Positions 37,266 through 46,800 of a DNA stretch of 64,000 nt are shown in pieces. Source of the DNA: Massilia antarctica (GTDB lineage: Bacteria; Pseudomonadota; Gammaproteobacteria; Burkholderiales; Burkholderiaceae_D); the NCBI RefSeq assembly GCF_015689335.1, contig NZ_CP065053.1, positions 6,324,001-6,388,000 of the forward strand, read 5' to 3'. Made by a program: the position numbers and the translations under genes. Every line of letters begins with the position of its first letter. Positions within the stretch are counted from its first letter, which is position 1. The notes beneath the pieces were generated by a model that did no database searches, was not told where the DNA came from, and saw only the letters and a program-made list of their open reading frames with translations.

Positions 37266-37293
37266 GCTTTACTTTCGGCGCGGAGATTGTCAA
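37266..37293 (-). promoter_or_regulatory. candidate promoter for vgrG
   Basis: On the minus strand TTGACA (37288-37293) is followed after 16 bases by TAAAGC. The -35 is perfect and the -10 weak. Confidence 0.35.
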
Positions 37294-37431
37294 AACGTTC
37301 ACAGACGGTATGATATCGCGATTTTACGCCTACCAGCGGCGAAACCGTCGGCAAGCACACATTGTTGCAAATCGTTAACCCATCAAGAGAAGAAGCATTG
37401 CTCGCTCAAGGGGCCGGTCAGCATGGATGCA

Positions 37432-38325
37432 TCAATCCGCCGCCGGTTTGGTCACGCGCGGCGATTTGCATTGAGGATCATCCTTGGCCGTGCCAGCGCA
37501 CAGCCTGACCCGGCATTGCTCGGCTTGGGCGGCATTGAGCTGTTTGCATTGCCGCAAAGAAGTCTGCGCGGCACCGGCGTTGCTGGCGGTACCGCCGGAA
37601 CCTTCCTTGGAATGGGCCACCAGCGCCGCCAGCAAGCTGGCATCGTCGCCAGGGGCAGCCTTGGCTGGTACCGCTTTGAGCGGGCCCGGCTTGGCCGGCG
37701 CGCCCTTTAATGGAAGCGCCTTGACGGGCGCGGACTTGGCCAGCAGCACGGGCTTTTTGCTTGCTTCCCTGGAAACCGCGGCTGGACGCCCGTGCACAGC
37801 CCCCTTGGCCGACGCCTGCAGAGCACCTTTCAGTTCGCCCGACATCGGCGCGGCGGGGCTGCCGGCGAGCAACTGGTCGAGTTCGTCCCCCTTGGCCTTG
37901 GGCGCGGCAGGCGCGTTGAGCATGTCCTTCAGCGACTCCCCCTTGGCGGGCGCGGGCGGCGCTGCCCCATGGCCGAGGATGGCCGCGGCGGAGACTTCGG
38001 ATTCCGTCGGAACGGCGGGCGCGGCCGGCTTGAGCGCGGGCGCCGGATCAGGCCGGGCTGCCGCGACGGTGACGACGGCGGCCGGCTTGCCGGCGTCCAA
38101 GGCCAGCCATGCGCCGCCGCCGGCGCACACGGCCAGCAGCGCTGCCGCGCCAGTCATCCAGCGCGTCTTGCTGCGCTTGGCCTGGTCGGCCTTGAGCCTG
38201 GCGCTGTCAGCCGCTTCGGCCTCCTTGCGCGCTTGCGCACCGGCACGCGCTGCCGCCTCTTGTTGCTCTTCAGAAAGTAAACTGGGCCGACGGAACGCTG
38301 GCGGCGGATCTTCGCGATGTTGCAA
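37432..38325 (-). CDS. T6SS-linked single-pass membrane protein, unknown function
   Basis: Protein of 297 residues. A charged cytoplasmic N-terminus (SEEQQEAAARAGAQARKEAE, helical) precedes a membrane segment at about 57-77 (MTGAAALLAVCAGGGAWLAL). A long Ala/Pro/Lys-rich periplasmic region follows, then a Cys-rich end (LRQCKQLNAAQAEQCRVRLC, DDPQCKSP). The four Cys suggest disulfides. It lies upstream of vgrG and divergent from the M15 peptidase. The family is not recognised; an envelope-spanning accessory role is only a guess from location and topology. Confidence 0.55.
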   Translation of the reverse strand: MQHREDPPPAFRRPSLLSEEQQEAAARAGAQARKEAEAADSARLKADQAKRSKTRWMTGAAALLAVCAGGGAWLALDAGKPAAVVTVAAARPDPAPALKPAAPAVPTESEVSAAAILGHGAAPPAPAKGESLKDMLNAPAAPKAKGDELDQLLAGSPAAPMSGELKGALQASAKGAVHGRPAAVSREASKKPVLLAKSAPVKALPLKGAPAKPGPLKAVPAKAAPGDDASLLAALVAHSKEGSGGTASNAGAAQTSLRQCKQLNAAQAEQCRVRLCAGTAKDDPQCKSPRVTKPAAD

Positions 38326-38527
38326 AAGCTGCTCCTTGTTGATTTCTACATAACTTTACGCTATTCAAAAAAAACGTGAAGGTTTTTTTAGCATGTCAAC
38401 AGTGCATCACCACACACAACAGAGCGTTAATTCCTGTGCCGGATTGTTAGAACAGTAAGATATACTCCGAAGCAATCCTTTATGTCAGTATCGCACTTTT
38501 TGTTTTGAATGTCTCGATGAGGTCCCC

Positions 38528-39367
38528 TTGCTGATCCTTGCAGTAGCCTTGTACTTCCTGCTGGCGTGCCTGATCAGCTTCCTGGTCCTGTTTCCGGCCG
38601 GACGCGCGTTCGCGCTGCGGATACTGGCGCGTGCCGGCAAGCGCCTGCGCGCCTGGTTCGGACAGGCGGCGCAGGTCAAGGGACAAAGTGTTGCTGCAAT
38701 ACGACAAAGCAGTAGTGCATCCGCCCACCAAGCGGGAAATTTTCTGCGCCGCCATTATTTGCTCGTGATAGGCGGCCTGGTCCTGGTCTCGGTACCGCCG
38801 CTGGTGGCGCTGTTCAGCGGCGGCTCGTCGCTGGGCGGCTTTGAAGAGTCGACCCGCCAGGTCGATACCCAGGTGGCAGACTTGCTGGAAGGCGAAAACC
38901 TGGTGCCACCGCCGCCCTTGCCGCCAATGCTGTTTGCCACGGTGGAAGTCGAACAGGAGCGCCCGATGATCGTCTCGGCCAGCCGCGACTGGAACCTGAT
39001 GAACCCTGCGTACACCCAGCGCCTGCTCCAAGCGTTTAAAATAATGAAAGAACGGCACGGTTACGATATGGCGATCCTGGAAGGTTACCGCAGTCCGGAA
39101 CGCCAGAATAAACTGGCCGCGATGGGCTCGTCCGTCACCAACGCCGCCGCCTTCCAGAGCTGGCACCAGTACGGTCTGGCAGCCGACTGCGCATTCGTGC
39201 GTAACGGTAAAATTGTTATTTCGGAAAAAGATCCCTGGGCCATGCGTGGCTACGAGCTGTACGGCGAAGTGGCCGAATCGCTCGGGCTGACCTGGGGCGG
39301 GCGCTGGAAAATGATGGACTTCGGCCATACCGAACTGCGCCTTCCGGGAGTCATGAAGCGCCGTTAA
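38528..39367 (+). CDS. membrane-anchored M15 peptidase, TagX-like
   Basis: Protein of 279 residues starting at TTG 38528, with GAGG 5 bases upstream; nearby ATGs run into stops. There are two hydrophobic segments, residues 1-24 and about 78-95 (YLLVIGGLVLVSVPPLVALF), and a periplasmic catalytic domain. That domain has EGYRSPERQNKLAAMG, SWHQYGLAADCAF and DFGHTEL, the His/Asp/His zinc set of M15 peptidases. TagX-type L,D-endopeptidases in other T6SS clusters open the cell wall for assembly, and this position at the head of the structural operon fits that role. It is separate from the secreted M15-like effector domains. Confidence 0.8.
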   Translation: MLILAVALYFLLACLISFLVLFPAGRAFALRILARAGKRLRAWFGQAAQVKGQSVAAIRQSSSASAHQAGNFLRRHYLLVIGGLVLVSVPPLVALFSGGSSLGGFEESTRQVDTQVADLLEGENLVPPPPLPPMLFATVEVEQERPMIVSASRDWNLMNPAYTQRLLQAFKIMKERHGYDMAILEGYRSPERQNKLAAMGSSVTNAAAFQSWHQYGLAADCAFVRNGKIVISEKDPWAMRGYELYGEVAESLGLTWGGRWKMMDFGHTELRLPGVMKRR

Positions 39368-39433
39368 GCGCCTTTGAGAAGCAGCAACACAATCAAGCAA
39401 CCGTATTCTTTCATACAAGGCAGTGAGAACATC

Positions 39434-39694
39434 ATGAAACCGTTTATCCGTTTCAAAGACAAGCATAGCCACGGGGGCGAGGTGGTCGAAGGCGCGCCGG
39501 CCAGCTTCGTGCTCGGCTTGCCGATCGCCCGTAAGTTCGACAAGATCACCTGTCCGATCCACGGCGACGGCATCATTGCCACCGGCGACGATGGCTTGAT
39601 CGTCGACGGCCGTCCGGTTGCGCGCCTGGGCGACAAGACCAGTTGCGGCGCCAAGCTCATTCCGAGCCAGGCCATCACGGTGGACGTGGTCTGA
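39434..39694 (+). CDS. PAAR domain spike-tip protein
   Basis: Small protein of 86 residues with a PAAR-type repeat: RFKDKHSHGGEVVEGAPASF, then CPIHGDGIIATGDDGLIVDG and VARLGDKTSCGAKLIP. PAAR proteins cap the VgrG trimer and sharpen the T6SS spike. The ATG at 39434 is chosen because PAAR homology starts there. It sits between the M15 peptidase and the next membrane protein and is probably co-transcribed with them. Confidence 0.85.
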   Translation: MKPFIRFKDKHSHGGEVVEGAPASFVLGLPIARKFDKITCPIHGDGIIATGDDGLIVDGRPVARLGDKTSCGAKLIPSQAITVDVV

Positions 39695-39734
39695 TGCGCA
39701 TGGCTTTGCTTGTGTCAATGGCGGCGGGGCGTTG

Positions 39735-41129
39735 ATGCGCACCCTGCTCAAGCGTTCGCTGCTGGTCGCGCTCGTGTTCGGTCTCACCTGGGCCGCTGCC
39801 ATCTGGTATTGGCGCGAGCACGACCGCACGCCCGACACCGACGCGCTGCTCCTCTACCTGCTGGTCTTGCCGCTTCTCATACTGCTGTTGATCTGGCTCG
39901 GCAACTTCCTGGTCGGCATGCTGATGGCCGCGCCGGCGACCGCCGTGGCGGCCGATGTTGCGGCACCCGCAGCGCCGCCGCCGGCACCCGCGCTGCCGCC
40001 GCTGGGCGTGCTGGCCAGCGCGCTGCGAGTGCCGTTCGGCCAGTCCGCGGCCGCCCTGGCCGAGGCGCTGGCCGAGCACAGCATCCGCGCCGCGCTCGAC
40101 CCCGAGCTGGTCGACGACGAAGGCTTTCCCGTCATGAGCGCGCGCGTGGCCGACGCCGACGATCGCGCCATGCAGGAAGAAATGCAAGCCTGGCTGCCGG
40201 ACAACGGCTTTCCAGCGCTGCAGTACAACGCCGAACAATGGCGTGCCCTGACCCTGGCCGGCGCGGCACTGGCCGAACTGGCCGCCCACGCAAGCTTGCA
40301 CCGCGGCCTCGGCTCCGGTTCCGGACTCGCTGCACCACCGCCGCTGCAACTGCTGTTGCTGTGGCAAGCCGGCTGGAACGTCGAACAGCGCAGCGCCGCC
40401 AGCCTGTGGCTGCGCGAACTGGTGGCGCGCGAAGGCTGGCCGCGCGAGGCCGTCGCGCTCGACCCGGAACTGGCCGGCACCGCATCGAGCGCCACCCCGG
40501 CCGCGCTGATCCAGCGCTTGATGCGCCAAAGCGCCGCCGGCCACCCGGTGCTGGCGATCGCGCTGGCGTTCGGCTCGCACATCAGCGAAGCGAGCGTGGA
40601 CGACTGGGCCGCCAAGAATGAATTGCTGACCACAAAGCAGGGTCAGGGCAAGGTGCCGGGCGAAGGAGCAGCCGGCCTGCTGCTGGCCGATCAGGTCCAG
40701 GCCGCCCTGATCGAGCACAGTGCGCCAGTGCAGCTGAGCGCACTGGAAGGCAAGCGCGAGGCGTCGGCCGACGCCAAAGGCCGCACCGACGCCAGCGTGC
40801 TGCGCGCGCTGGCCACCCGCGTGCTGCAAGAAGGCGGCGTCGGCGCGGAGCATGTCAAACTGGTCGTGGCCGACACCGGTAACCGCAGCAGCCGCGTGAT
40901 GGAAACAATGAGCTTGGCCGGGGCCCTGCTGCCCGAACTCGACAGCGCCGACGAGCTGCTCCAGGTCGGCAGCGCCAGCGGCACCTGCGGCGCGGTACCC
41001 TTCGTGGCCGCGCTGGCCGTGGCCGCGCACCAGGCCGCGACACTGAACGCCCCTGTACTATGCCTGAGCAATGAAGATCCTTTCCGTCGCTGCGCCGCCC
41101 TGGTCCGGCCCGCGACGGTCCTGTCGTAA
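39735..41129 (+). CDS. T6SS-associated membrane protein with possible ketosynthase-like fold
   Basis: Protein of 464 residues. Two N-terminal membrane segments (SLLVALVFGLTWAAAIWYW and ALLLYLLVLPLLILLLIWLG) precede a Pro/Ala linker and a large soluble domain. The C-terminal part (VKLVVADTGNRSSR, LLQVGSASGTCGAVPFVAAL, APVLCLSNEDPFRRCAALV) resembles thiolase/ketosynthase-type proteins, but the catalytic Cys-His-His set is not obvious. It lies between PAAR and tssM in one operon. A structural or accessory role is more likely than fatty-acid synthesis; the fold assignment is tentative. Confidence 0.55.
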   Translation: MRTLLKRSLLVALVFGLTWAAAIWYWREHDRTPDTDALLLYLLVLPLLILLLIWLGNFLVGMLMAAPATAVAADVAAPAAPPPAPALPPLGVLASALRVPFGQSAAALAEALAEHSIRAALDPELVDDEGFPVMSARVADADDRAMQEEMQAWLPDNGFPALQYNAEQWRALTLAGAALAELAAHASLHRGLGSGSGLAAPPPLQLLLLWQAGWNVEQRSAASLWLRELVAREGWPREAVALDPELAGTASSATPAALIQRLMRQSAAGHPVLAIALAFGSHISEASVDDWAAKNELLTTKQGQGKVPGEGAAGLLLADQVQAALIEHSAPVQLSALEGKREASADAKGRTDASVLRALATRVLQEGGVGAEHVKLVVADTGNRSSRVMETMSLAGALLPELDSADELLQVGSASGTCGAVPFVAALAVAAHQAATLNAPVLCLSNEDPFRRCAALVRPATVLS

Positions 41130-41155
41130 ACGTTTTCTAAACTGAGTTTCTGATA

Positions 41156-44100
41156 ATGATGCAATCAATCTGGCAGTTCCTGACGAGCCGTCGCACCCTG
41201 ATCGTGATGGGGTGGCTGGCGTTTGCCGCCATCTTGCTGATCGGGGCGGCGGTGCTGGACCTCCCCATCGAATACGCGTTCGCCGTACTCGGGGTGGCCC
41301 TGTTCTTCGGCTTGCTGGTCTGGCTGTGGCGCCGCCACAAGCGCAAGCAGGCCGCCGGCAACCTCGGCGAGATGCTCGAACAGCAAGTCAGCCACTCGCC
41401 GGTGCGCGCCGATCCGGCCCAGCGCCAGGAACACGAGACCATCAAGAAACGCATGCTCGATGCGATCGCCACCATCAAGGGTTCCAAGCTGGGCCAGTTG
41501 TCGGGCGATGCCGCGCTGTACGAATTGCCCTGGTATATGGTGATCGGCAATCCGGCGGCCGGCAAGAGTACCGCGATCGCCAGTTCCGGCCTGCAGTTCC
41601 CTTTCGCCGACAGCAAGATCGTCCAGGGCGTGGGCGGCACCCGCAATTGCGACTGGTTTTTCACCACCGACGGCATCCTGCTTGACACGGCCGGGCGCTA
41701 TTCGGTGGTCGACGAAGACCGCACCGAGTGGTTCGGCTTCTTGTCGCTGCTGAAAAAATACCGCAAAAAAGCCCCGATCAACGGCATCATCATCGCCGTC
41801 AGCGTGGCCGAACTGACCGGCAACCGCCCCGAGTTCGCCATCAACCTGGCCAAGAACCTGCGCATGCGCGTGCAGGAACTGACCGAGCGCCTCGAAGTGC
41901 ACGCGCCGGTCTACGTGGTCTTCACCAAGGCCGACCTGATCGCCGGCTTCAACGAATTTTTCCAGGATACCGAACGCACTGAACGCGACAGGGTCTGGGG
42001 CGCCACCCTGCCCTATAGCCACTCCACCGGCAGCGAAAAAGCGCTGGCCCAGTTCGACGCCCGTTTCGACGAGCTGTACGACGGCCTGAAAGACATGAGC
42101 GCGGCCAATATGGCGCTGCAGTGGCGCGAACGCATGCCGCCAGGCGTATTCACCTTCCCGCTCGAGTTTTCCACCATCAAGCAGCCGCTGCGCACCTTCA
42201 TCGCCACCCTGTTCGAGGAAAACCCATTCCAGTTCAAGCCGGTGTTCCGCGGCTTTTACTTCACCAGCGCGCTGCAGGAAGGCGAATCGATCTCGGCCTC
42301 GTCCCAGCACGTGGCGCAACTGTTCGACATCAAGCTGCAGCCGCAGCACCACGCCGAAACCCAGACCCAGAGCGGCTTCTTCCTGCTCAACCTGTTCCGC
42401 AACGTGATCTTCGCCGACAAGGACCTGGTCGCCCAGTACGCCAGCCCGAACAAGACGCGCATGCGCTACGCCGCCTTCTTCCTGGCCACCGCCATGGTCG
42501 GCCTGACCCTGGGCGGCTGGAGCTGGTCGTACATGAGCAACCGCAAGCTGGTTGAGAACGTCCAGGCCGACCTCGACCAGGTGGTCAAGATCCAGGCCAA
42601 CAAGATCGACCTGCAATCGCGCTTCGATGCCCTGCAAATCCTGCAGGACCGCATCGAACAGCTGGAAAAATACCGCGACGACCGTCCGCTCTCGCTCAGC
42701 CTCGGCCTGTACCAGGGCGATTTGCTCGAACGCAAGCTGCGCGAGGAATACTTCAGCGGCGTGCGCGAAATCATGCTCAAGCCGGTCGCCGGCGCGCTCG
42801 AATCCTTCCTGGCCGAAGTCAACGCCAACGCCGCCCAGCTGCAGGCCGGCGTCAAGCCGGTCGCACCGGACGCGCCGGGCGGCGCCACGGTCGTGCCGCC
42901 CGCCAGCGGTACCGCCACGCCGGCACCGGCGGCGGTAGCGGTGGCGGCGGCCGTGCCGGCCAGCACCCAGTTCAAGGATTCCTCGCCGACCAGTACCCAA
43001 GATGGCTACAACGCCCTCAAGACTTACCTGATGCTGGCCGATAAATCGCGCTTCGAAAGCGGCCACCTGAACGACCAGCTGACCCGCTTCTGGCGCGGCT
43101 GGCTCGACGCCAACCGCGGCGCCATGCCGCGCGAGCAGATGATCCGCAGCGCCGAACGCACCATCGCCTTTTACCTGGCCCAGATGGAAGACGTGTCCTG
43201 GCCGCGCATCGAGAACAAGCTGGCCCTGGTCGACCAGACCCGCGACACCCTGCGCCAGGTGGTGCGCGGCATGCCGGCGCGCGAACGCGTATACGCCGAT
43301 GTCAAGGCGCGCGCCGCCACCCGTTTCCCGTCGATGACGGTGGGCCGCATCGTCGGCGACCAGGACAAGGAACTGGTGCTGGGCAGCTACGCGGTGCCGG
43401 GCAGCTTCACGCGCGAAGCCTGGGAAGGTTTCGTCCAGGCCGCCTTCAAGGATGCCGCCAACAAGGAACTGCAAAGCGCCGACTGGGTGCTGCGCACCGC
43501 CTCGACCAGCGACCTGACCCTCGAAGGCAGCCCGGAACAGATCCAGAAGGCGCTGGTCGAGATGTACAAGAACGATTACGCCCGCGAATGGCAAAAGTTC
43601 GTGCAGGGCGTGACCATCCGCGACCTGAATGGTTTCGAAGCGGCCGCCGCCGCCATGAACCGCCTGGGCGACCCGCAAACCTCGCCCATCAACAAGCTCA
43701 TCGCAACCGTCTACGAACAAACCTCGTGGGACAACCCGAGCCTGGCCGACAAGGGCCTGGCCAGCGCCAAGCGCGACCTGATGGGCTGGTTCCGCGAAGT
43801 GATCCTGCGCCGCAAGCCTTCGCACCTGACGGTCGACATTCCACCCACGCCGACCGGCAGCAGCGTCCCGGCGCTGCCGCTGGGCCCGGTCGGACGCGAA
43901 TTTTCCGGTGTGGCGCGCCTGGTGGCGGCCAAGGACAACAATGCCTCGCTGATGCGCGGCTACATGGAGCACCTGTCGAAACTGCGCAGCCGCTTCAACA
44001 CCATCAAGAACCAGGGCGACCCAGGTCCGGGCGCCAAGCAGCTGATGCAGCAAACGCTCGATGGCAGCGGCTCCGAACTGGCCGAAGCGCTCAAGTATGT

Positions 44101-45022
44101 CGACGAGCAGATGCTGACCGGCATGAGCGACATCCAGAAGCAGGCGATCCGCCCGATCCTGGTGCGTCCGCTGATGCAAACCTTCGCCGTGATCGTGCGT
44201 CCGACCGAAGCTGAAATCGACAAGGTCTGGGCGGCCCAGGTGCTGCAGCCGTTCCGCCAGAACCTGGCCGGCAAGTATCCCTTCGCGTCCGACTCGCGCT
44301 CGGAAGCGACCAACGATGAAATCGGCCTCATGTTCGGGCCGGCCGGCGCGATCGCCAAGTTCTTCGACACCACCATCGGCCCGCTGGTGGTGCGCCGCGG
44401 CGATGTGGTGGCGGCCCGCACCTGGGCCAATATGGGGATCGGCCTGTCGCCATCGGCGGTCAACAGCTTCCCGGGCTGGATCGCACCGCTGAGCGCCGGC
44501 GGCGTGGCCAACGCGGCCGCCGCCAGCAGCGCCAGCACCGAAGCGCAGACCCAGTTCGATTTGCAGGCGCTGGGCGCGACCGGCGCGACCGAATTCACCA
44601 TCGAGATCGATGGCCAGTCCTTGCGCTGGAAAGGCCAGCCGCAACCTTACGTACGCATGGTCTGGCCGAACCCCCAAGGTACGCCGGGCACGCGCATCAC
44701 CGCCATCACGCCAGCCGGCCAGACGGTGGTGCTGCTCAACGAACCGGGCCACTTCGGCCTGCGCAAGATGGTCGAATCGGCCCAGCGCAAGCGCAAGGAT
44801 GACGGCGCGTTCGAGCTGAGCTGGGAAAGCAGCGGCGTCAAGGTGACCTCGAACCTGAAGATCATCCCGGCCGGTTCGGCCCCGCGCCCGGCAGCGGCCC
44901 CGGCCCCGGCCCCCGGCAGAGGCTTCAAGGGCTTGCGCCTGCCCGACTCGATCATCAGCTCGACCTTGCCGGCCGCCGGGCCGGCACCAGCGGCCGCCCC
45001 CGCCGCCGGAGCGCAGCAATGA
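41156..45022 (+). CDS. tssM: T6SS membrane complex protein TssM (IcmF/VasK)
   Basis: Protein of 1288 residues, the usual TssM size. Two N-terminal membrane segments lie at about 15-33 and 38-56 and a third at about 440-460 (YAAFFLATAMVGLTLGGWSW). The cytoplasmic domain has a Walker A motif, GNPAAGKST (about 131), and DTAGRY (about 178), with the KADLIAGFNEFF segment. The periplasmic part contains the IcmF-related and C-terminal domains (LRWKGQPQPYVRMVWPN). A Pro/Ala-rich end follows. It anchors the trans-envelope complex; the partners TssJ and TssL are not in the window. Its stop overlaps tagF by ATGA. Confidence 0.97.
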   Translation: MMQSIWQFLTSRRTLIVMGWLAFAAILLIGAAVLDLPIEYAFAVLGVALFFGLLVWLWRRHKRKQAAGNLGEMLEQQVSHSPVRADPAQRQEHETIKKRMLDAIATIKGSKLGQLSGDAALYELPWYMVIGNPAAGKSTAIASSGLQFPFADSKIVQGVGGTRNCDWFFTTDGILLDTAGRYSVVDEDRTEWFGFLSLLKKYRKKAPINGIIIAVSVAELTGNRPEFAINLAKNLRMRVQELTERLEVHAPVYVVFTKADLIAGFNEFFQDTERTERDRVWGATLPYSHSTGSEKALAQFDARFDELYDGLKDMSAANMALQWRERMPPGVFTFPLEFSTIKQPLRTFIATLFEENPFQFKPVFRGFYFTSALQEGESISASSQHVAQLFDIKLQPQHHAETQTQSGFFLLNLFRNVIFADKDLVAQYASPNKTRMRYAAFFLATAMVGLTLGGWSWSYMSNRKLVENVQADLDQVVKIQANKIDLQSRFDALQILQDRIEQLEKYRDDRPLSLSLGLYQGDLLERKLREEYFSGVREIMLKPVAGALESFLAEVNANAAQLQAGVKPVAPDAPGGATVVPPASGTATPAPAAVAVAAAVPASTQFKDSSPTSTQDGYNALKTYLMLADKSRFESGHLNDQLTRFWRGWLDANRGAMPREQMIRSAERTIAFYLAQMEDVSWPRIENKLALVDQTRDTLRQVVRGMPARERVYADVKARAATRFPSMTVGRIVGDQDKELVLGSYAVPGSFTREAWEGFVQAAFKDAANKELQSADWVLRTASTSDLTLEGSPEQIQKALVEMYKNDYAREWQKFVQGVTIRDLNGFEAAAAAMNRLGDPQTSPINKLIATVYEQTSWDNPSLADKGLASAKRDLMGWFREVILRRKPSHLTVDIPPTPTGSSVPALPLGPVGREFSGVARLVAAKDNNASLMRGYMEHLSKLRSRFNTIKNQGDPGPGAKQLMQQTLDGSGSELAEALKYVDEQMLTGMSDIQKQAIRPILVRPLMQTFAVIVRPTEAEIDKVWAAQVLQPFRQNLAGKYPFASDSRSEATNDEIGLMFGPAGAIAKFFDTTIGPLVVRRGDVVAARTWANMGIGLSPSAVNSFPGWIAPLSAGGVANAAAASSASTEAQTQFDLQALGATGATEFTIEIDGQSLRWKGQPQPYVRMVWPNPQGTPGTRITAITPAGQTVVLLNEPGHFGLRKMVESAQRKRKDDGAFELSWESSGVKVTSNLKIIPAGSAPRPAAAPAPAPGRGFKGLRLPDSIISSTLPAAGPAPAAAPAAGAQQ

Positions 45023-46005
45023 ACCGCGCCGCCACCCCGACCCCGGTCGGCTATTTCGGCAAGATTCCCAGCCGCGGCGACTTCGTCAAGGGCAGCGACA
45101 GCCCGGCCCTGATCAAGATACTGGACGACTGGCTGGCCCAGGCCATGGACCTGATGAGCGCCGACGCGCGCTGGAAGCTCAGCTACGACGCGGTCGCGCC
45201 GCTGCACTTCGCCTTCATCGGCCCGCGCCGCAGGAATGCGATCGCTGGCCATATCGTGGCCAGCAGCGACCAGTCGAACCGGCGCTTCCCGTTCCTGATG
45301 ATGAGCGCGATGGAAGTGCCGGACCCGGCCACCTTCGTGCCGGACGCCCCGCTGGTCTTGAGCCGCCTGTGGAACCGTCTGGAGTCGCTCAGCGCCGGCG
45401 TGATCGGCGCGGCCGATGCCGCCGCCCCGCTGCAGGCGGCCGCCACCCACATGATCGACGTCGACCTGCGCGCCTCGGCCTACGAAGCGGCCTTCGAAGA
45501 CTTCCTCGACATGCAGACGGTCGGCGCACTGGACGCCTTGCTGGCCCAGGCCGGCTACGACTGCTCGGCGCGCCAGGTACTGCTGGCGATCGGCATGCTG
45601 ATGCAGCCGGTGATGGCCAGCAGTTCGAGCCGGCTGGAAAAAAGCCTGGTGCTGCCGCTGCCGGTCGACCCGATGTACCGTAACCTGGTGGCGGCCTTCT
45701 GGATGCACCTGATTACCCCGTTCCTGGCGCGCGCCGACTTCGAGCTGGCCTTGTTCGTGGCCCGCATCAACACCAGGCCGGCGCTGGTGATCGGTTTTTC
45801 CGGGGCCTCGCCGCAAACCCTGCAGGCGATCATGGACCCGGGCGCCGGCCTGGAACGCCACATCACTTTTGACCATCTGGACTGGGTCGAGGAACAGACC
45901 GACACCGACTACGCCGTCAAGAAACTGTCCACCTATCTGGCGCAAGCCAATTTGTCACTCAAATCCGCGCTGGAATCATTGCGCGCGGCGTTCATCGGAT
46001 CCTAG
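45019..46005 (+). CDS. tagF: T6SS-associated protein TagF
   Basis: Protein of 328 residues with the TagF (ImpM) N-terminus PVGYFGKIPSRGDFVKGS and the following DDWLAQAMDLM and AGHIVASSDQSNRRFPFLM segments. In studied systems TagF restrains T6SS post-translationally. The longer C-terminal part (DHLDWVEEQTDTDYAVKKL) is also common in betaproteobacterial members. It is translationally coupled to tssM and followed after 3 bases by the OmpA-like gene. Confidence 0.93.
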   Translation: MNRAATPTPVGYFGKIPSRGDFVKGSDSPALIKILDDWLAQAMDLMSADARWKLSYDAVAPLHFAFIGPRRRNAIAGHIVASSDQSNRRFPFLMMSAMEVPDPATFVPDAPLVLSRLWNRLESLSAGVIGAADAAAPLQAAATHMIDVDLRASAYEAAFEDFLDMQTVGALDALLAQAGYDCSARQVLLAIGMLMQPVMASSSSRLEKSLVLPLPVDPMYRNLVAAFWMHLITPFLARADFELALFVARINTRPALVIGFSGASPQTLQAIMDPGAGLERHITFDHLDWVEEQTDTDYAVKKLSTYLAQANLSLKSALESLRAAFIGS

Positions 46006-46008
46006 AAA

Positions 46009-46776
46009 ATGCGCCACCTTCTCGCCCTGTTCATCCTGCTTGCCGGCGCAGTTCCTGCCGGCGCCCAAACCGCCGCCCCCCAGCCGGGCCAGGTGCTCGT
46101 CTCGGGCACCGTGCCCGATGAAGCGAGCAAACAGGCCGTGCTGGCGCGCCTGCGCGAAGTCTACGGCGCCGACCTGGTGGTCGACCAGATCTCGGTCGGC
46201 CAGGTCGCCACGCCGGCCAACTGGAACGGCTATGTGCAAAAACTGATCACACCCGACCTCAAGTCGATCTCGCACGGGCAGCTCAAGATCGACGGCAGCA
46301 CCGTCAGCATCAAGGGCGAAGTGGCGAGCGAAGCGACCCGCCAGAAAATTTCCGGCAACGTCGCGGCCAGCCTGAACCCGACCTACACGGTCAACAATAC
46401 CTTGCGCGTGTCGGCCGCCGACCAGAGCGTGCTCGACACCACCCTGGGCAACCGCATCGTCGAATTCGAAAGCGGCAAGGCCACCCTGACCCCGACCGGG
46501 CGCGCGATCCTCGACGAGATGGCGGCAGCGATGAAAAAGCTCAAGGACCGCAAGGTCGACGTGATCGGCCACACCGATAGCCAGGGCAACAAGATCACCA
46601 ACCAGAACCTGAGCCAGGCGCGCGCCGAGGCGGTCAAGACTTACCTGATCGGCGCCGGCATCAAGGGCGAGCTGCTCAGCCCCTCCGGCCAGGGCGCCGA
46701 CCGCCCGGTCGCCAGCAACGACAGCGCCGACGGCCGCGCGCGCAACCGCCGCATCGAATTCCGGATGGCGCAATAA
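46009..46776 (+). CDS. OmpA-like peptidoglycan-binding protein of the T6SS cluster
   Basis: Protein of 255 residues with a signal peptide (MRHLLALFILLAGAVPAGA). A middle region (GQLKIDGSTVSIKGEVASEA) resembles BON-type domains. The C-terminal OmpA domain has VIGHTDSQGNKITNQNLSQA and GADRPVASNDSADGRARNRR. The OmpA domain binds peptidoglycan, and such proteins (TagL-like in role) help anchor the T6SS membrane complex. It lacks the inner-membrane segment of TssL, so it is not TssL itself. Confidence 0.8.
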   Translation: MRHLLALFILLAGAVPAGAQTAAPQPGQVLVSGTVPDEASKQAVLARLREVYGADLVVDQISVGQVATPANWNGYVQKLITPDLKSISHGQLKIDGSTVSIKGEVASEATRQKISGNVAASLNPTYTVNNTLRVSAADQSVLDTTLGNRIVEFESGKATLTPTGRAILDEMAAAMKKLKDRKVDVIGHTDSQGNKITNQNLSQARAEAVKTYLIGAGIKGELLSPSGQGADRPVASNDSADGRARNRRIEFRMAQ

Positions 46777-46800
46777 GCGCCTCCCCACTACGAGGACAAC

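Noticed and set aside
46009-46776. TssL with OmpA extension
   Set aside because: It has a cleavable signal peptide and no inner-membrane anchor or DotU domain.
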